NCBI GenBank assembly: GCA_018663815.1 | Contig: JABJPQ010000590.1 | Coordinates: 1-5,126 of the forward strand | Origin: Halobacteriovoraceae bacterium | GTDB lineage: Bacteria > Bdellovibrionota > Bacteriovoracia > Bacteriovoracales > Bacteriovoracaceae | Direction: 5' to 3' | Length of the DNA stretch: 5,126 bases | Shown here: positions 1 to 5,126 of the stretch, piece by piece | Numbering within the stretch: the first letter of the stretch is position 1 | Layout of the letters: each line of letters begins with the position of its first letter | The notes under the pieces: generated by a model | Told to the model about the DNA's origin: nothing | The model's database searches: none | Seen by the model: the letters and a program-made list of their open reading frames with translations, nothing else | Position numbers and translations under genes: made by a program

Positions 1-159
1 GTTAGACAGCAAAAGGTAATTTCTAAAGTCCGGAGATTATCTAATAAAGGTTGGTCCTACAGAAAAATTGCGAAACACCTAAACTCAAGCAAAATTCTCA
101 GCCCGTCTCGGAAGGGCCTCTGGTATGGATTGACCGTTAAGCGACTGACTAAAGATTAA
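1..159 (+). CDS. Serine recombinase family protein, C-terminal fragment (5' end outside window)
   Basis: An open frame runs from base 1 to a TAA stop at 157-159, giving the last 52 residues of a protein whose start lies to the left. The tail reads as a helix-turn-helix of the kind that ends resolvase/invertase-type serine recombinases: a 'VRRLSNKGWSYRKIAKHLN' segment (about residues 10-28 of the fragment), then a short loop, then 'GLWYGLTVKRL'. This matches the usual family pattern of I..L...G.S...IA..LN..gi..p...G.W...TVkR. In the family this domain recognises the recombination site, while the catalytic serine is in the N-terminal domain, which is not visible here. The gene converges on the ATPase-nuclease gene, with only two bases between the two stop codons and no terminator between them. 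A DNA-binding protein with a similar C-terminal domain but no recombinase activity cannot be excluded from the fragment alone. Confidence 0.72.
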   Translation, partial: VRQQKVISKVRRLSNKGWSYRKIAKHLNSSKILSPSRKGLWYGLTVKRLTKD

Positions 160-161
160 AC

Positions 162-1760
162 TTAAATCTCGGGCAAAAATGTATTTAATGATGATTTAAT
201 ATTTTTCTTTAAATCTACAAACTGAGTATCTTGTGATTTCAAGGCCTTGCAAACCAAGTCAAAATATCTACTATGTGTAACACCAAAACTTTCCTTAACA
301 AGCTTATAATATGATTTTCCAGGAAACACTTGTAAAATTATATCCCACTTCGTCTTCTCAAGTGCCTCGGTGAGTAATTTCGATTCCACATCAAAAGATG
401 TCTCCGCTTGTAAAGCTTTAGGGATATTATTTATTTTTTCTACAAAATTAGCCTTCACAATCTCCAATTCTTGGTCGCAGGAAATCCCATGTAAAGTTGA
501 ATAAAGTTTCCATTCAGCTGAGGACTTGCTTCTCTCCAAGGCCCTTTTATTCAAGGTATTTTTTAAGACCTCAATTGATTTATTCTTTAGGCTTTCAACC
601 TTATCATTAGGATTATCAATGCCTAAATATAAAGCCACTCCCCTTAAAACCCCATCTACAAGTAGCAGGTTCTCAATTTCAGAAATTGGCAAAACATGAA
701 TACTTGAATCACTTAAAAAATCAAGCTCTTCATTAGATCGATCATCTCTGTCAATAATTCCAATAGCTGACATGCCAGAGATCAACCCACCATTGTTGAT
801 CGCATCAACACATGCCTGCACTCGCTTACAATTACCAACAGGGACAACATTAATATTATTTTCAACAAACCAAGCTTTATAAAACCTTTCATCATAACTG
901 CCACTCGTACCTTCGCAGAAAACTATCTTTTCAACATCAACGCCTGTGGTTACAGCACCCAATAGAAGGTGTACCAGATCTGGAGGGAATCCTGACTCGC
1001 TCTCCAGGAGCTGTGCCTCTATTCCCGGTCTTAAAATGACGTACGTTGATGGCCTCCTCGATTCTGCAAAATTAAGATCATGTGTTATATAAACAAACCG
1101 TATATCTGATCGAATTTCTTGGAGGACATCCCACAACTCTTTAGCCAAGCCACTATGTAAATGAATTTCCGGTTCGTCTACCACGATGATCCCTGCTGCC
1201 GCATCAAGAACTCTTGCAATCATATAAAAAGATACTAGCTCACCATCACTAAGATCCTTCGCTGAGTATTTCACCTCTGATGTAGAGTGAAGCTGTGATC
1301 GAATAGTAAGTCCATTCTCCTCTATGGAGATTAGTCTCTTGGGAAAAACATCTTTCCAAATTTCTTTAATTCTTGAAAAAGTTGTCTCCGGAGGAATTAG
1401 TCCACCTTTAGGGTTGGCCCTCTGTGCATCAGTAAACCTCATTGCTGCCGTGGACTCTTCTGCAAATAATTTAAATAGAAGTTGCGTAAATTCTGTTGAA
1501 TATTGATTTAACGAAGTTCTATATCGTGACTTCTGTTTTTGATACTGTTGCTTCACCTGATCTTCAGTTTGAAAAGCCAACTGGTCTGGCGGGAGAACAT
1601 TCCTCTTAGCTGAAATTCTTTCTGAATTGGGATTTTGTGACACAATTTCTGCACCAAGTTTTGATTTACCACATCCATTTGGGCCAACAACAACAATTGG
1701 ATTAACCCCCTCATGAACACTTCCTAGAAGTTTTATAGGTATTATTTTATCTTCAATCAT
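162..1760 (-). CDS. ABC-type ATPase fused to TOPRIM/DUF4435-like nuclease domain; candidate PARIS/OLD-like anti-phage protein
   Basis: This 532-residue protein has two halves. Residues about 1-250 are an ABC/SMC-like ATPase: Walker A GPNGCGKS (26-33), signature LSDGE (170-174), Walker B IIVVDEP (191-197, catalytic E196) followed by EIHLH, and the switch histidine in THD (H227). Between Walker A and the signature there is only a short helical insert (about 60-165), not a long coiled coil. Residues about 277-380 look like a TOPRIM/DUF4435 nuclease: FCEG (E283), VPVGNCKRV (306-313), IIDRDD (D337, D339) and an acidic PISEIENLLL (358-367). Residues 380-532 are helical and unrecognised. AAA15-type ATPase plus DUF4435 is the composition of PARIS (AriA and AriB), where AriB is a toxic nuclease released on sensing phage anti-restriction proteins; single-gene fusions are known. 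OLD-family nucleases share the architecture more loosely. The start at 1760 is supported by AGGGA five bases upstream and by the Walker A position. It lies 32 bases after the 66-residue gene, probably in one operon. The domains are clear; the defence role is inferred. Confidence 0.85.
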   Translation of the reverse strand: MIEDKIIPIKLLGSVHEGVNPIVVVGPNGCGKSKLGAEIVSQNPNSERISAKRNVLPPDQLAFQTEDQVKQQYQKQKSRYRTSLNQYSTEFTQLLFKLFAEESTAAMRFTDAQRANPKGGLIPPETTFSRIKEIWKDVFPKRLISIEENGLTIRSQLHSTSEVKYSAKDLSDGELVSFYMIARVLDAAAGIIVVDEPEIHLHSGLAKELWDVLQEIRSDIRFVYITHDLNFAESRRPSTYVILRPGIEAQLLESESGFPPDLVHLLLGAVTTGVDVEKIVFCEGTSGSYDERFYKAWFVENNINVVPVGNCKRVQACVDAINNGGLISGMSAIGIIDRDDRSNEELDFLSDSSIHVLPISEIENLLLVDGVLRGVALYLGIDNPNDKVESLKNKSIEVLKNTLNKRALERSKSSAEWKLYSTLHGISCDQELEIVKANFVEKINNIPKALQAETSFDVESKLLTEALEKTKWDIILQVFPGKSYYKLVKESFGVTHSRYFDLVCKALKSQDTQFVDLKKNIKSSLNTFLPEI

Positions 1761-1792
1761 ATCATTCCCTAGAATAGCTTTTTACCGATCTT

Positions 1793-1993
1793 CTATTTTA
1801 AATCATCGCCTGTATTTAAGTTGTTAGCCACTGACTGTAGTGGCTCAGTTAATTTCACTTCTGAACCATCGCTAAAAGTTATTTTAGTCTTATAACTATC
1901 TTCTGCAATTGAACTAACAGAGACGACAGCCCCAGTAAAAATATAAAAATCATTAGATCCTGACATTTTAACCTTTATCAATCTTGATTGCAT
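1793..1993 (-). CDS. Small (66 aa) protein of unknown function, first gene of the ATPase-nuclease operon
   Basis: A 66-residue frame starts at an ATG (1991-1993) behind a good Shine-Dalgarno GGGAGG about 7 bases upstream and ends at TAG. It sits 32 bases upstream of the ATPase-nuclease gene on the same strand, directly downstream of a sigma70-type promoter, so the two are very probably co-transcribed. The protein has no signal peptide or membrane segment. It shows a run of predicted beta strands: LIKVKMSGSNDFYIF, AVVSVSSIAED, TKITFSDGSEVKL, then a short helix PLQSVANNL. The order of strands with a central 'F.DGSEV.L.E.L..V' is reminiscent of small FlbD/YlzI-like or SH3-like beta folds, but this is only a pattern resemblance. 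I do not recognise the family. Possible roles include a partner, regulator or antitoxin-like inhibitor of the neighbouring nuclease; none is shown by the sequence. Confidence 0.75.
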   Translation of the reverse strand: MQSRLIKVKMSGSNDFYIFTGAVVSVSSIAEDSYKTKITFSDGSEVKLTEPLQSVANNLNTGDDLK

Positions 1994-2004
1994 AAGCTTC
2001 CTCC
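1994..2004 (-). promoter_or_regulatory. Ribosome binding site of the 66-aa gene
   Basis: Read on the minus strand, GGGAGG lies about seven bases before the ATG at 1993. It is the main support that this small frame is translated and that its start is correctly placed. Confidence 0.7.
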
Positions 2005-2010
2005 CTCTTT

Positions 2011-2073
2011 GTTAAAGGAAAAACTATATCTCCTCAATTACCCCATGTTAAGGAAAAACTTAAATTACCCCCA
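2011..2073. repeat. Imperfect tandem direct repeat overlapping the minus-strand promoter
   Basis: Two copies begin at 2011 (GTTAAAGGAAAAACT) and 2047 (GTTAAGGAAAAACTT), 36 bases apart. Each is followed by an AATTACCCC block (2037-2044 region in the first copy, 2063-2071 region in the second). The copies differ mainly by an extra stretch between the two blocks in the first copy. A degraded third ACC...CCCC block may follow near 2077-2086. The repeats cover the -35 box and the likely transcription start of the minus operon, a usual placement for operator half-sites. They could also be remnants of a local duplication. Confidence 0.55.
2023..2051 (-). promoter_or_regulatory. Sigma70-type promoter for the 66-aa/ATPase-nuclease operon
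   Basis: On the minus strand a -35 box TTAACA (2046-2051, 5 of 6 matches to TTGACA) is followed after exactly 17 bases by a -10 box TATAGT (2023-2028, 5 of 6 matches to TATAAT). Transcription would begin near 2016, giving a leader of only about 23 bases that carries the Shine-Dalgarno of the 66-residue gene. The -35 box and the start region each lie inside one copy of an imperfect direct repeat, so the promoter may be controlled by a protein bound to those repeats. The boxes and spacing are visible in the sequence; activity is inferred. Confidence 0.6.
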
Positions 2074-2137
2074 TTTACCTAACCCCTTCTCCTAGGCTTT
2101 CTGTGCTTTATTCACACCAACTCTTCAAGTGATCGGC

Positions 2138-2148
2138 CCTCACTGAGG
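2138..2148. promoter_or_regulatory. Short palindrome, possible operator for the 124-aa gene
   Basis: CCTCACTGAGG reads the same on both strands apart from its central base. It lies five bases upstream of the AATACTAA element that could be the -10 region of the rightward promoter, a fitting position for a regulator site. It is short enough to occur by chance. Confidence 0.25.
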
Positions 2149-2178
2149 AGAGAATACTAAGGGCACAAACAACCTTTA

Positions 2179-2186
2179 AGGAGGTA
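2179..2186 (+). promoter_or_regulatory. Near-perfect Shine-Dalgarno of the 124-aa gene
   Basis: AAGGAGGT, fully complementary to the anti-Shine-Dalgarno end of bacterial 16S rRNA, lies about five to seven bases before the ATG at 2191. It fixes the start of the 124-residue gene and argues that this strand, not the opposite one, is coding here. Confidence 0.8.
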
Positions 2187-2190
2187 AGCA

Positions 2191-2565
2191 ATGAATGAAG
2201 AAAGAAGTAAATTTATCAAAAGAATTGGAGATACTGCTACGGCACAGCCCTCTAAAAACTTTACCCTTACAGAAGGGGATCGGTGTCTTATCGAAGGGAT
2301 TATCATTTCTAAGGCATATCCAATAGTTGAAAGCCTAGAGCCTGGATATGATAGGAGTCTATTCAAATTCGATGACAGTTTCCTTAAGGATATTAAGAAA
2401 GGTCTCGAGGTCATAGAGTTTAATGGCAAGCCTATGAAAATTGAAGCGGCGAAACGATTAGCCACAACACTTGTTAAGGAAATTGAGTGGCTCATCCGAC
2501 ATTCTGATACATATAAACATTTTCATGAGCAGAAACAGGGCTTCAGCGAACATTTCTCTGATTAG
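2191..2565 (+). CDS. Hypothetical protein (124 aa), first gene of the rightward cluster
   Basis: A 124-residue frame opens at an ATG behind a perfect Shine-Dalgarno and ends at TAG (2563-2565). The product has no signal peptide or membrane span and is probably cytosolic. Visible elements are a polar N-terminus (MNEERSKFIKRIGD), a central segment GDRCLIEGIIISKAYPIVESL (about 29-49), a helical stretch DDSFLKDIKKGLEVIEF (61-77), a longer helix KIEAAKRLATTLVKEIEWLIRHSD (83-106), and a charged, His- and Phe-containing tail (YKHFHEQKQGFSEHFSD). I do not recognise the family and see no catalytic motif or clear helix-turn-helix. It lies 70 bases before the ATG of the ParB-like gene on the same strand, with a palindrome and hairpin between them, so the two may be separately controlled. 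It could be a small regulator or accessory protein of the downstream module; this is only context. Confidence 0.8.
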   Translation: MNEERSKFIKRIGDTATAQPSKNFTLTEGDRCLIEGIIISKAYPIVESLEPGYDRSLFKFDDSFLKDIKKGLEVIEFNGKPMKIEAAKRLATTLVKEIEWLIRHSDTYKHFHEQKQGFSEHFSD

Positions 2566-2572
2566 AGTTAAT

Positions 2573-2588
2573 TTCGACATATGTCGAA
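2573..2588. promoter_or_regulatory. Perfect 16-bp palindrome upstream of the ParB-like gene; candidate operator or parS-like site
   Basis: TTCGACATATGTCGAA is a perfect 16-base inverted repeat with no spacer. It starts eight bases after the stop of the 124-residue gene and ends 47 bases before the ATG of the ParB-like gene. ParB and KorB-type proteins bind palindromes of about this size (parS sites, operators), often near their own genes. I found no second copy in the window. A binding site for the adjacent protein is an inference from position and symmetry. Confidence 0.5.
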
Positions 2589-2595
2589 CAATTTA

Positions 2596-2619
2596 GGTGG
2601 GGTGCATTTGTGCCCCACC
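2596..2619 (+). terminator. GC-rich hairpin between the 124-aa and ParB-like genes; terminator-like or attenuator
   Basis: Arms GGTGGGGTGC (2596-2605) and GTGCCCCACC (2610-2619) form a 10-bp stem with two G-T wobbles and an ATTT loop. The outer seven pairs are perfect. The strand after the stem reads ATTTAGG rather than a long T run, so as an intrinsic terminator it is weak. It stands out in otherwise AT-rich DNA and ends only a few bases before the AGGA Shine-Dalgarno of the ParB-like gene. It could therefore partly terminate transcription after the 124-residue gene, protect an mRNA end, or modulate translation of the next gene. Confidence 0.5.
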
Positions 2620-2635
2620 ATTTAGGACTTACTAT

Positions 2636-4498
2636 ATGGAAACGGATGAACAAACTATCAATTTCAATATCAAAACTATTCCTCTAAACAAAATACAGGT
2701 CAGTCACCTTCTTATTCCTGAAATTTGTAAAATCAAAACTTACCTAGAGCCAAATAAGGAACGTATTAACAATTACCTTTCTGTGTTAGATTCCATGACA
2801 TTTCATACTGGTGGAGGATTAGCATCAAAACCTCTCATACAGCGTCCTGTAGTTTGGACAAAGAGTGAATCTGAGATTTTTTTGTTAAATGATCTCGAAT
2901 ACGCAGAAGCCTTAAAGAAAATATACTCCCTGACTCCTTCACAACCAGTTGAATGTGTAGCTTTAGAAACTAAATCCTTTGAAGGGGTAAAATCACTAGC
3001 TCTAAAATTGAGGTTACTAACCGGTCTTGGTGATAGCTACTATTCAAGATTATATACAATTCAACTCTTGATTGCCTCTGGTTGTGGCTATCAAAAAATT
3101 CGAAAGATGTTTGGAATTAAGAAAATGCGTTCTAGTGAAGGAAAACAGCTCGAGAGAGATTATAAATTGGCTAAACACCCAACGATGGTTAACAAAGTTA
3201 TCGGTGCTCCAGATGAATTAAAAAGCTACCACAAAGAATTGGATGAAATGCTGGGAACCTCTAAGGTGCAAAATAAACCTCAATACCCTCGGCCAAAATT
3301 AGCTACTCTTAAATACAGCCAAGCTTTAAATTTACTAAATATTTTAAATGACAGTGAAGATTGCATAGAGCGATTTTCAGAAGAATATGATAAATATATC
3401 GACCAACTTAAGCTGTATAGATACCCTGATGAAGACTCAAAAAATGTTTATTCTTGGAAAAGATATAATCCCGAAAAAGTAAAGATGATAGCTGCAAAAA
3501 TTGCACGGGGTGAAGACAAGCTTATCGACCAGCAGGAGCTGAGAGATTATTCCTGGCGGGTAAAATACAATGAAGATACTTTAGATTATAGTATTCCTGA
3601 AACGACACTCAATCTGAGAGATAAAGAGCCTTGTAATATTAAGAAAGTTTTTGAGGTCGCCTATGTTACAGGAGTAATGCATTATACTTTGCAAAGCTAT
3701 TTAAAAAGAATTTGCCCTGCGGAACATGGTGCTCTTGTGAGAACCTATAGTTCAGGAATTGAACCAGCCCCAGAATCTAAATCAAATATCCCAGACCTTA
3801 ATAACTCTCAATACATTGATTCAGTGAGAGCATATAAATGGCTTAAATATAGTAATTTTGAACGACTCCTAAAATCTCTGAGCCTAAAAGCACACGACTT
3901 CGGATTTGTTCGGTCAACATCTGACTGTGAAACGACATACACAAGGGCACACGATCAATTTGAAAAATATTACAAAGACAAATTTTGTAAAGACATAGAA
4001 AGCTATCGTAGTGAAAACCCAATGAAGAAACCCAGATTAGAAATTTATTCAGAAATTCGCATATATTTAGCTAAGAAAGCTGCCTCCAAAGAAACTGTTT
4101 CATTTCCCAATTTTATTACCGAAATGTTTTCAGAGGTGTTCAATAAAGTTGATACTATTCAAAAAAATAAAGAGGAGCGAGTAAAAATTGCTCTCAGAAA
4201 AGAAAAACAAATTTATAGCCATACCTGGGGTGAAATAAAGGCAGCTCTTAATAATGGTAGAGAAAGAAATGGAAATTTAACAATCAAAAAAGAAATTATT
4301 TCGGAGGAACGGTTATTAAGAGCTGCCAGAGAATTATATCTACCTGATGAAAATAGAATTTTCGAAAAAGTAAATAAATTAGCAAAATCTATCGAACCCT
4401 TAATCCAAGATAATAATTATCAAAACTCAACAGATAAGAAAGAAAAATTTGATCTTAAAGAATTGGTTAGTAAATATCGAGAGTATTTAGATGATTGA
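2636..4498 (+). CDS. Large protein with ParB-like N-terminus (620 aa)
   Basis: I place the start at the ATG at 2636, which has AGGA eight bases upstream. An in-frame GTG at 2597 would add 13 residues, but it sits inside the hairpin and lacks a good ribosome site. The N-terminus resembles ParB/KorB proteins: IPLNKIQVSHLL (15-26), KERINNYLSVLDSM (41-54), PLIQRPVVW (66-74), then LLNDLEYAEALKKI (83-96) where ParB has its GERR-containing segment, followed by a probable helix-turn-helix, YYSRLYTIQLLIASGCGYQKIRKMFGI (135-161). The expected GERR arginines are absent, so CTP binding as in chromosomal ParB is doubtful. Residues about 210-620 are highly charged, mostly helical and unrecognised, with a Lys/Glu-rich end; the total is about twice the usual ParB length. 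It overlaps the next gene by eight bases, implying translational coupling with an exonuclease/polymerase. A DNA-binding role in replication or partition of the element is likely but unproven; a different large DNA-binding protein is possible. Confidence 0.8.
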   Translation: METDEQTINFNIKTIPLNKIQVSHLLIPEICKIKTYLEPNKERINNYLSVLDSMTFHTGGGLASKPLIQRPVVWTKSESEIFLLNDLEYAEALKKIYSLTPSQPVECVALETKSFEGVKSLALKLRLLTGLGDSYYSRLYTIQLLIASGCGYQKIRKMFGIKKMRSSEGKQLERDYKLAKHPTMVNKVIGAPDELKSYHKELDEMLGTSKVQNKPQYPRPKLATLKYSQALNLLNILNDSEDCIERFSEEYDKYIDQLKLYRYPDEDSKNVYSWKRYNPEKVKMIAAKIARGEDKLIDQQELRDYSWRVKYNEDTLDYSIPETTLNLRDKEPCNIKKVFEVAYVTGVMHYTLQSYLKRICPAEHGALVRTYSSGIEPAPESKSNIPDLNNSQYIDSVRAYKWLKYSNFERLLKSLSLKAHDFGFVRSTSDCETTYTRAHDQFEKYYKDKFCKDIESYRSENPMKKPRLEIYSEIRIYLAKKAASKETVSFPNFITEMFSEVFNKVDTIQKNKEERVKIALRKEKQIYSHTWGEIKAALNNGRERNGNLTIKKEIISEERLLRAARELYLPDENRIFEKVNKLAKSIEPLIQDNNYQNSTDKKEKFDLKELVSKYREYLDD

Positions 4499-5126
4499 TG
4501 TAAATGTGTTCTTTAAAAACCCTCCTCTATTATTAGCTATTGACCTTGAAACTTCCGGTCTGACAATCGATTCAGAAATAATTACTGCCTCAATCTCTTG
4601 GGTTGATCCAAAGCTAAACGAGACCATTAGACAATACTTCGCTGATTCAAATCTCGGAGGAAAAGAGGATGTTTTTCAACTTCTTTCAAGTAATGTAAAC
4701 TCCCAAAGTTTTTGTCTTGACCCATTCGATCCAACCACAGAAAAGGCTAACAGAAACTTTCGTGATGTTTTAGATAGGTCGCTATTCAACCCTGAGTTCA
4801 ATGGCACAATTATTTTTCATAACATGAATTTTGATTACAAATTTCTGCACAGATATTTTAAAGACGGGGCACAATTTTCTTCAAAAAATCTCTGTAAAAT
4901 GTCTGACACTCTGGCACTATCTCGTATACATAGAAACAATAAGCACGTTGCACACATAAACCCTGAAAATAATTATTGCCACTCTCTAAAATATTTAGCC
5001 AAGGAAATGCTTGGCCAAGATCACTCTTCTTTTGAGACAACTACAGAGGGGTTGAATATAAGGCTTATCGATCGAGATCTGCTTTTAAAATATAATGAAC
5101 TGGATACAGAAATTACCTTGCGATTA
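4491..5126 (+). CDS. DEDDy 3'-5' exonuclease domain, probable N-terminus of a family A DNA polymerase (3' end outside window)
   Basis: The frame opens at an ATG that overlaps the stop of the ParB-like gene by eight bases and stays open for 212 codons to the window edge. All motifs of the DEDDy exonuclease family are present in order: Exo I in LAIDLETSGL (D18, E20), Exo II in HNMNFDYKFL (D115), an SDTLAL segment (138-142), HSLKYLAKEMLG (164-175), and Exo III YNELD (Y201, D205) followed by TEITLRL. The HSLKYLA...LG and YNELDTEIT segments are typical of the proofreading domain of DNA polymerase I-like enzymes, which remove mismatched 3' ends in DNA using two metal ions held by these acids. The protein begins at the exonuclease domain with no 5'-nuclease domain, as in phage- and plasmid-type family A polymerases. 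A stand-alone exonuclease is the main alternative, decided by what follows the edge. No strong ribosome site is seen, so it probably relies on coupling to the upstream gene. Confidence 0.82.
   Translation, partial: MIDVNVFFKNPPLLLAIDLETSGLTIDSEIITASISWVDPKLNETIRQYFADSNLGGKEDVFQLLSSNVNSQSFCLDPFDPTTEKANRNFRDVLDRSLFNPEFNGTIIFHNMNFDYKFLHRYFKDGAQFSSKNLCKMSDTLALSRIHRNNKHVAHINPENNYCHSLKYLAKEMLGQDHSSFETTTEGLNIRLIDRDLLLKYNELDTEITLRL

Larger units (their letters stand above)
1994..2190. promoter_or_regulatory. Divergent intergenic region between the two transcription units
   Basis: This 197-base gap separates the minus-strand operon from the plus-strand cluster and contains no convincing gene. Its left part holds the minus promoter and direct repeats. 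Its right part must supply the promoter for the 124-residue gene. The best -10-like element there is in AATACTAA at 2153-2160, but no good -35 box stands 16-18 bases before it, so that promoter may need an activator. A perfect 11-base palindrome, CCTCACTGAGG (2138-2148), lies just upstream of this element. Confidence 0.5.

Noticed and set aside
157..164. A bidirectional terminator between the convergent recombinase and ATPase-nuclease genes
   Set aside because: Only two bases separate the stop codons and no GC-rich stem with a T tract is visible around them.
1324..1506. A 60-codon plus-strand frame inside the ATPase-nuclease gene
   Set aside because: It lies opposite the region just before the ABC signature, has no convincing family features, and is best explained as a shadow of the conserved gene.
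2011..2073. CRISPR-like repeats
   Set aside because: There are only two imperfect copies of differing length with no regular spacer, and they overlap a promoter; no cas gene is present.
2157..2495. A 112-codon minus-strand frame with hydrophobic stretches opposite the 124-residue gene
   Set aside because: It has no ribosome site before its ATG and is antisense to a gene with a perfect Shine-Dalgarno; its hydrophobic runs are what an antisense frame of charged codons would give.
2597..2635. GTG at 2597 as the start of the ParB-like gene
   Set aside because: The codon lies inside the GC-rich hairpin without a suitable ribosome site; the ATG at 2636 has AGGA at good spacing, and the ParB-like similarity begins after it.
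4858..5040. A 60-codon minus-strand frame within the exonuclease gene
   Set aside because: It is antisense to the segment between Exo II and Exo III, whose conserved motifs show that the plus strand is coding.

Overview
The window is an AT-rich stretch of bacterial accessory DNA. It most likely comes from a mobile element (genomic island, integrative element, plasmid or phage-plasmid) of a Gram-negative host, possibly a gammaproteobacterium. The host guess rests only on gene style, strong Shine-Dalgarno sites and base composition, and is weak. No rRNA, tRNA, insertion sequence or CRISPR array was seen.

Layout, left to right: (1) bases 1-159 hold the C-terminal tail of a serine-recombinase-like protein on the plus strand. 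(2) Bases 162-1993 hold a two-gene minus-strand operon: a 66-residue protein of unknown function, then a 532-residue protein that fuses an ABC/SMC-type ATPase to a TOPRIM/DUF4435-like nuclease domain. That domain pair is the hallmark of PARIS (AriA+AriB) and, more loosely, of OLD-family anti-phage proteins. (3) Bases 1994-2190 are a divergent regulatory region. It has a well-formed sigma70-type promoter for the minus operon, embedded in a 36-bp-spaced direct repeat, and a perfect Shine-Dalgarno site for the plus-strand gene. (4) From 2191 to the right edge runs a plus-strand cluster: an unrecognised 124-residue protein, a short regulatory gap with a perfect 16-bp palindrome and a GC-rich hairpin, a 620-residue protein with a ParB-like N-terminus, and, overlapping it by 8 bases, the N-terminal 212 residues of a DEDDy 3'-5' exonuclease that is probably the proofreading domain of a family A DNA polymerase.

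Reading: a recombinase and a candidate replication/partition module flank a compact candidate anti-phage cassette (66-residue protein plus ATPase-nuclease). The ATPase-nuclease assignment rests on clear motifs. The defence role, the ParB relationship and the polymerase identity are inferences of decreasing certainty that need homology searches and the sequence beyond the right edge.
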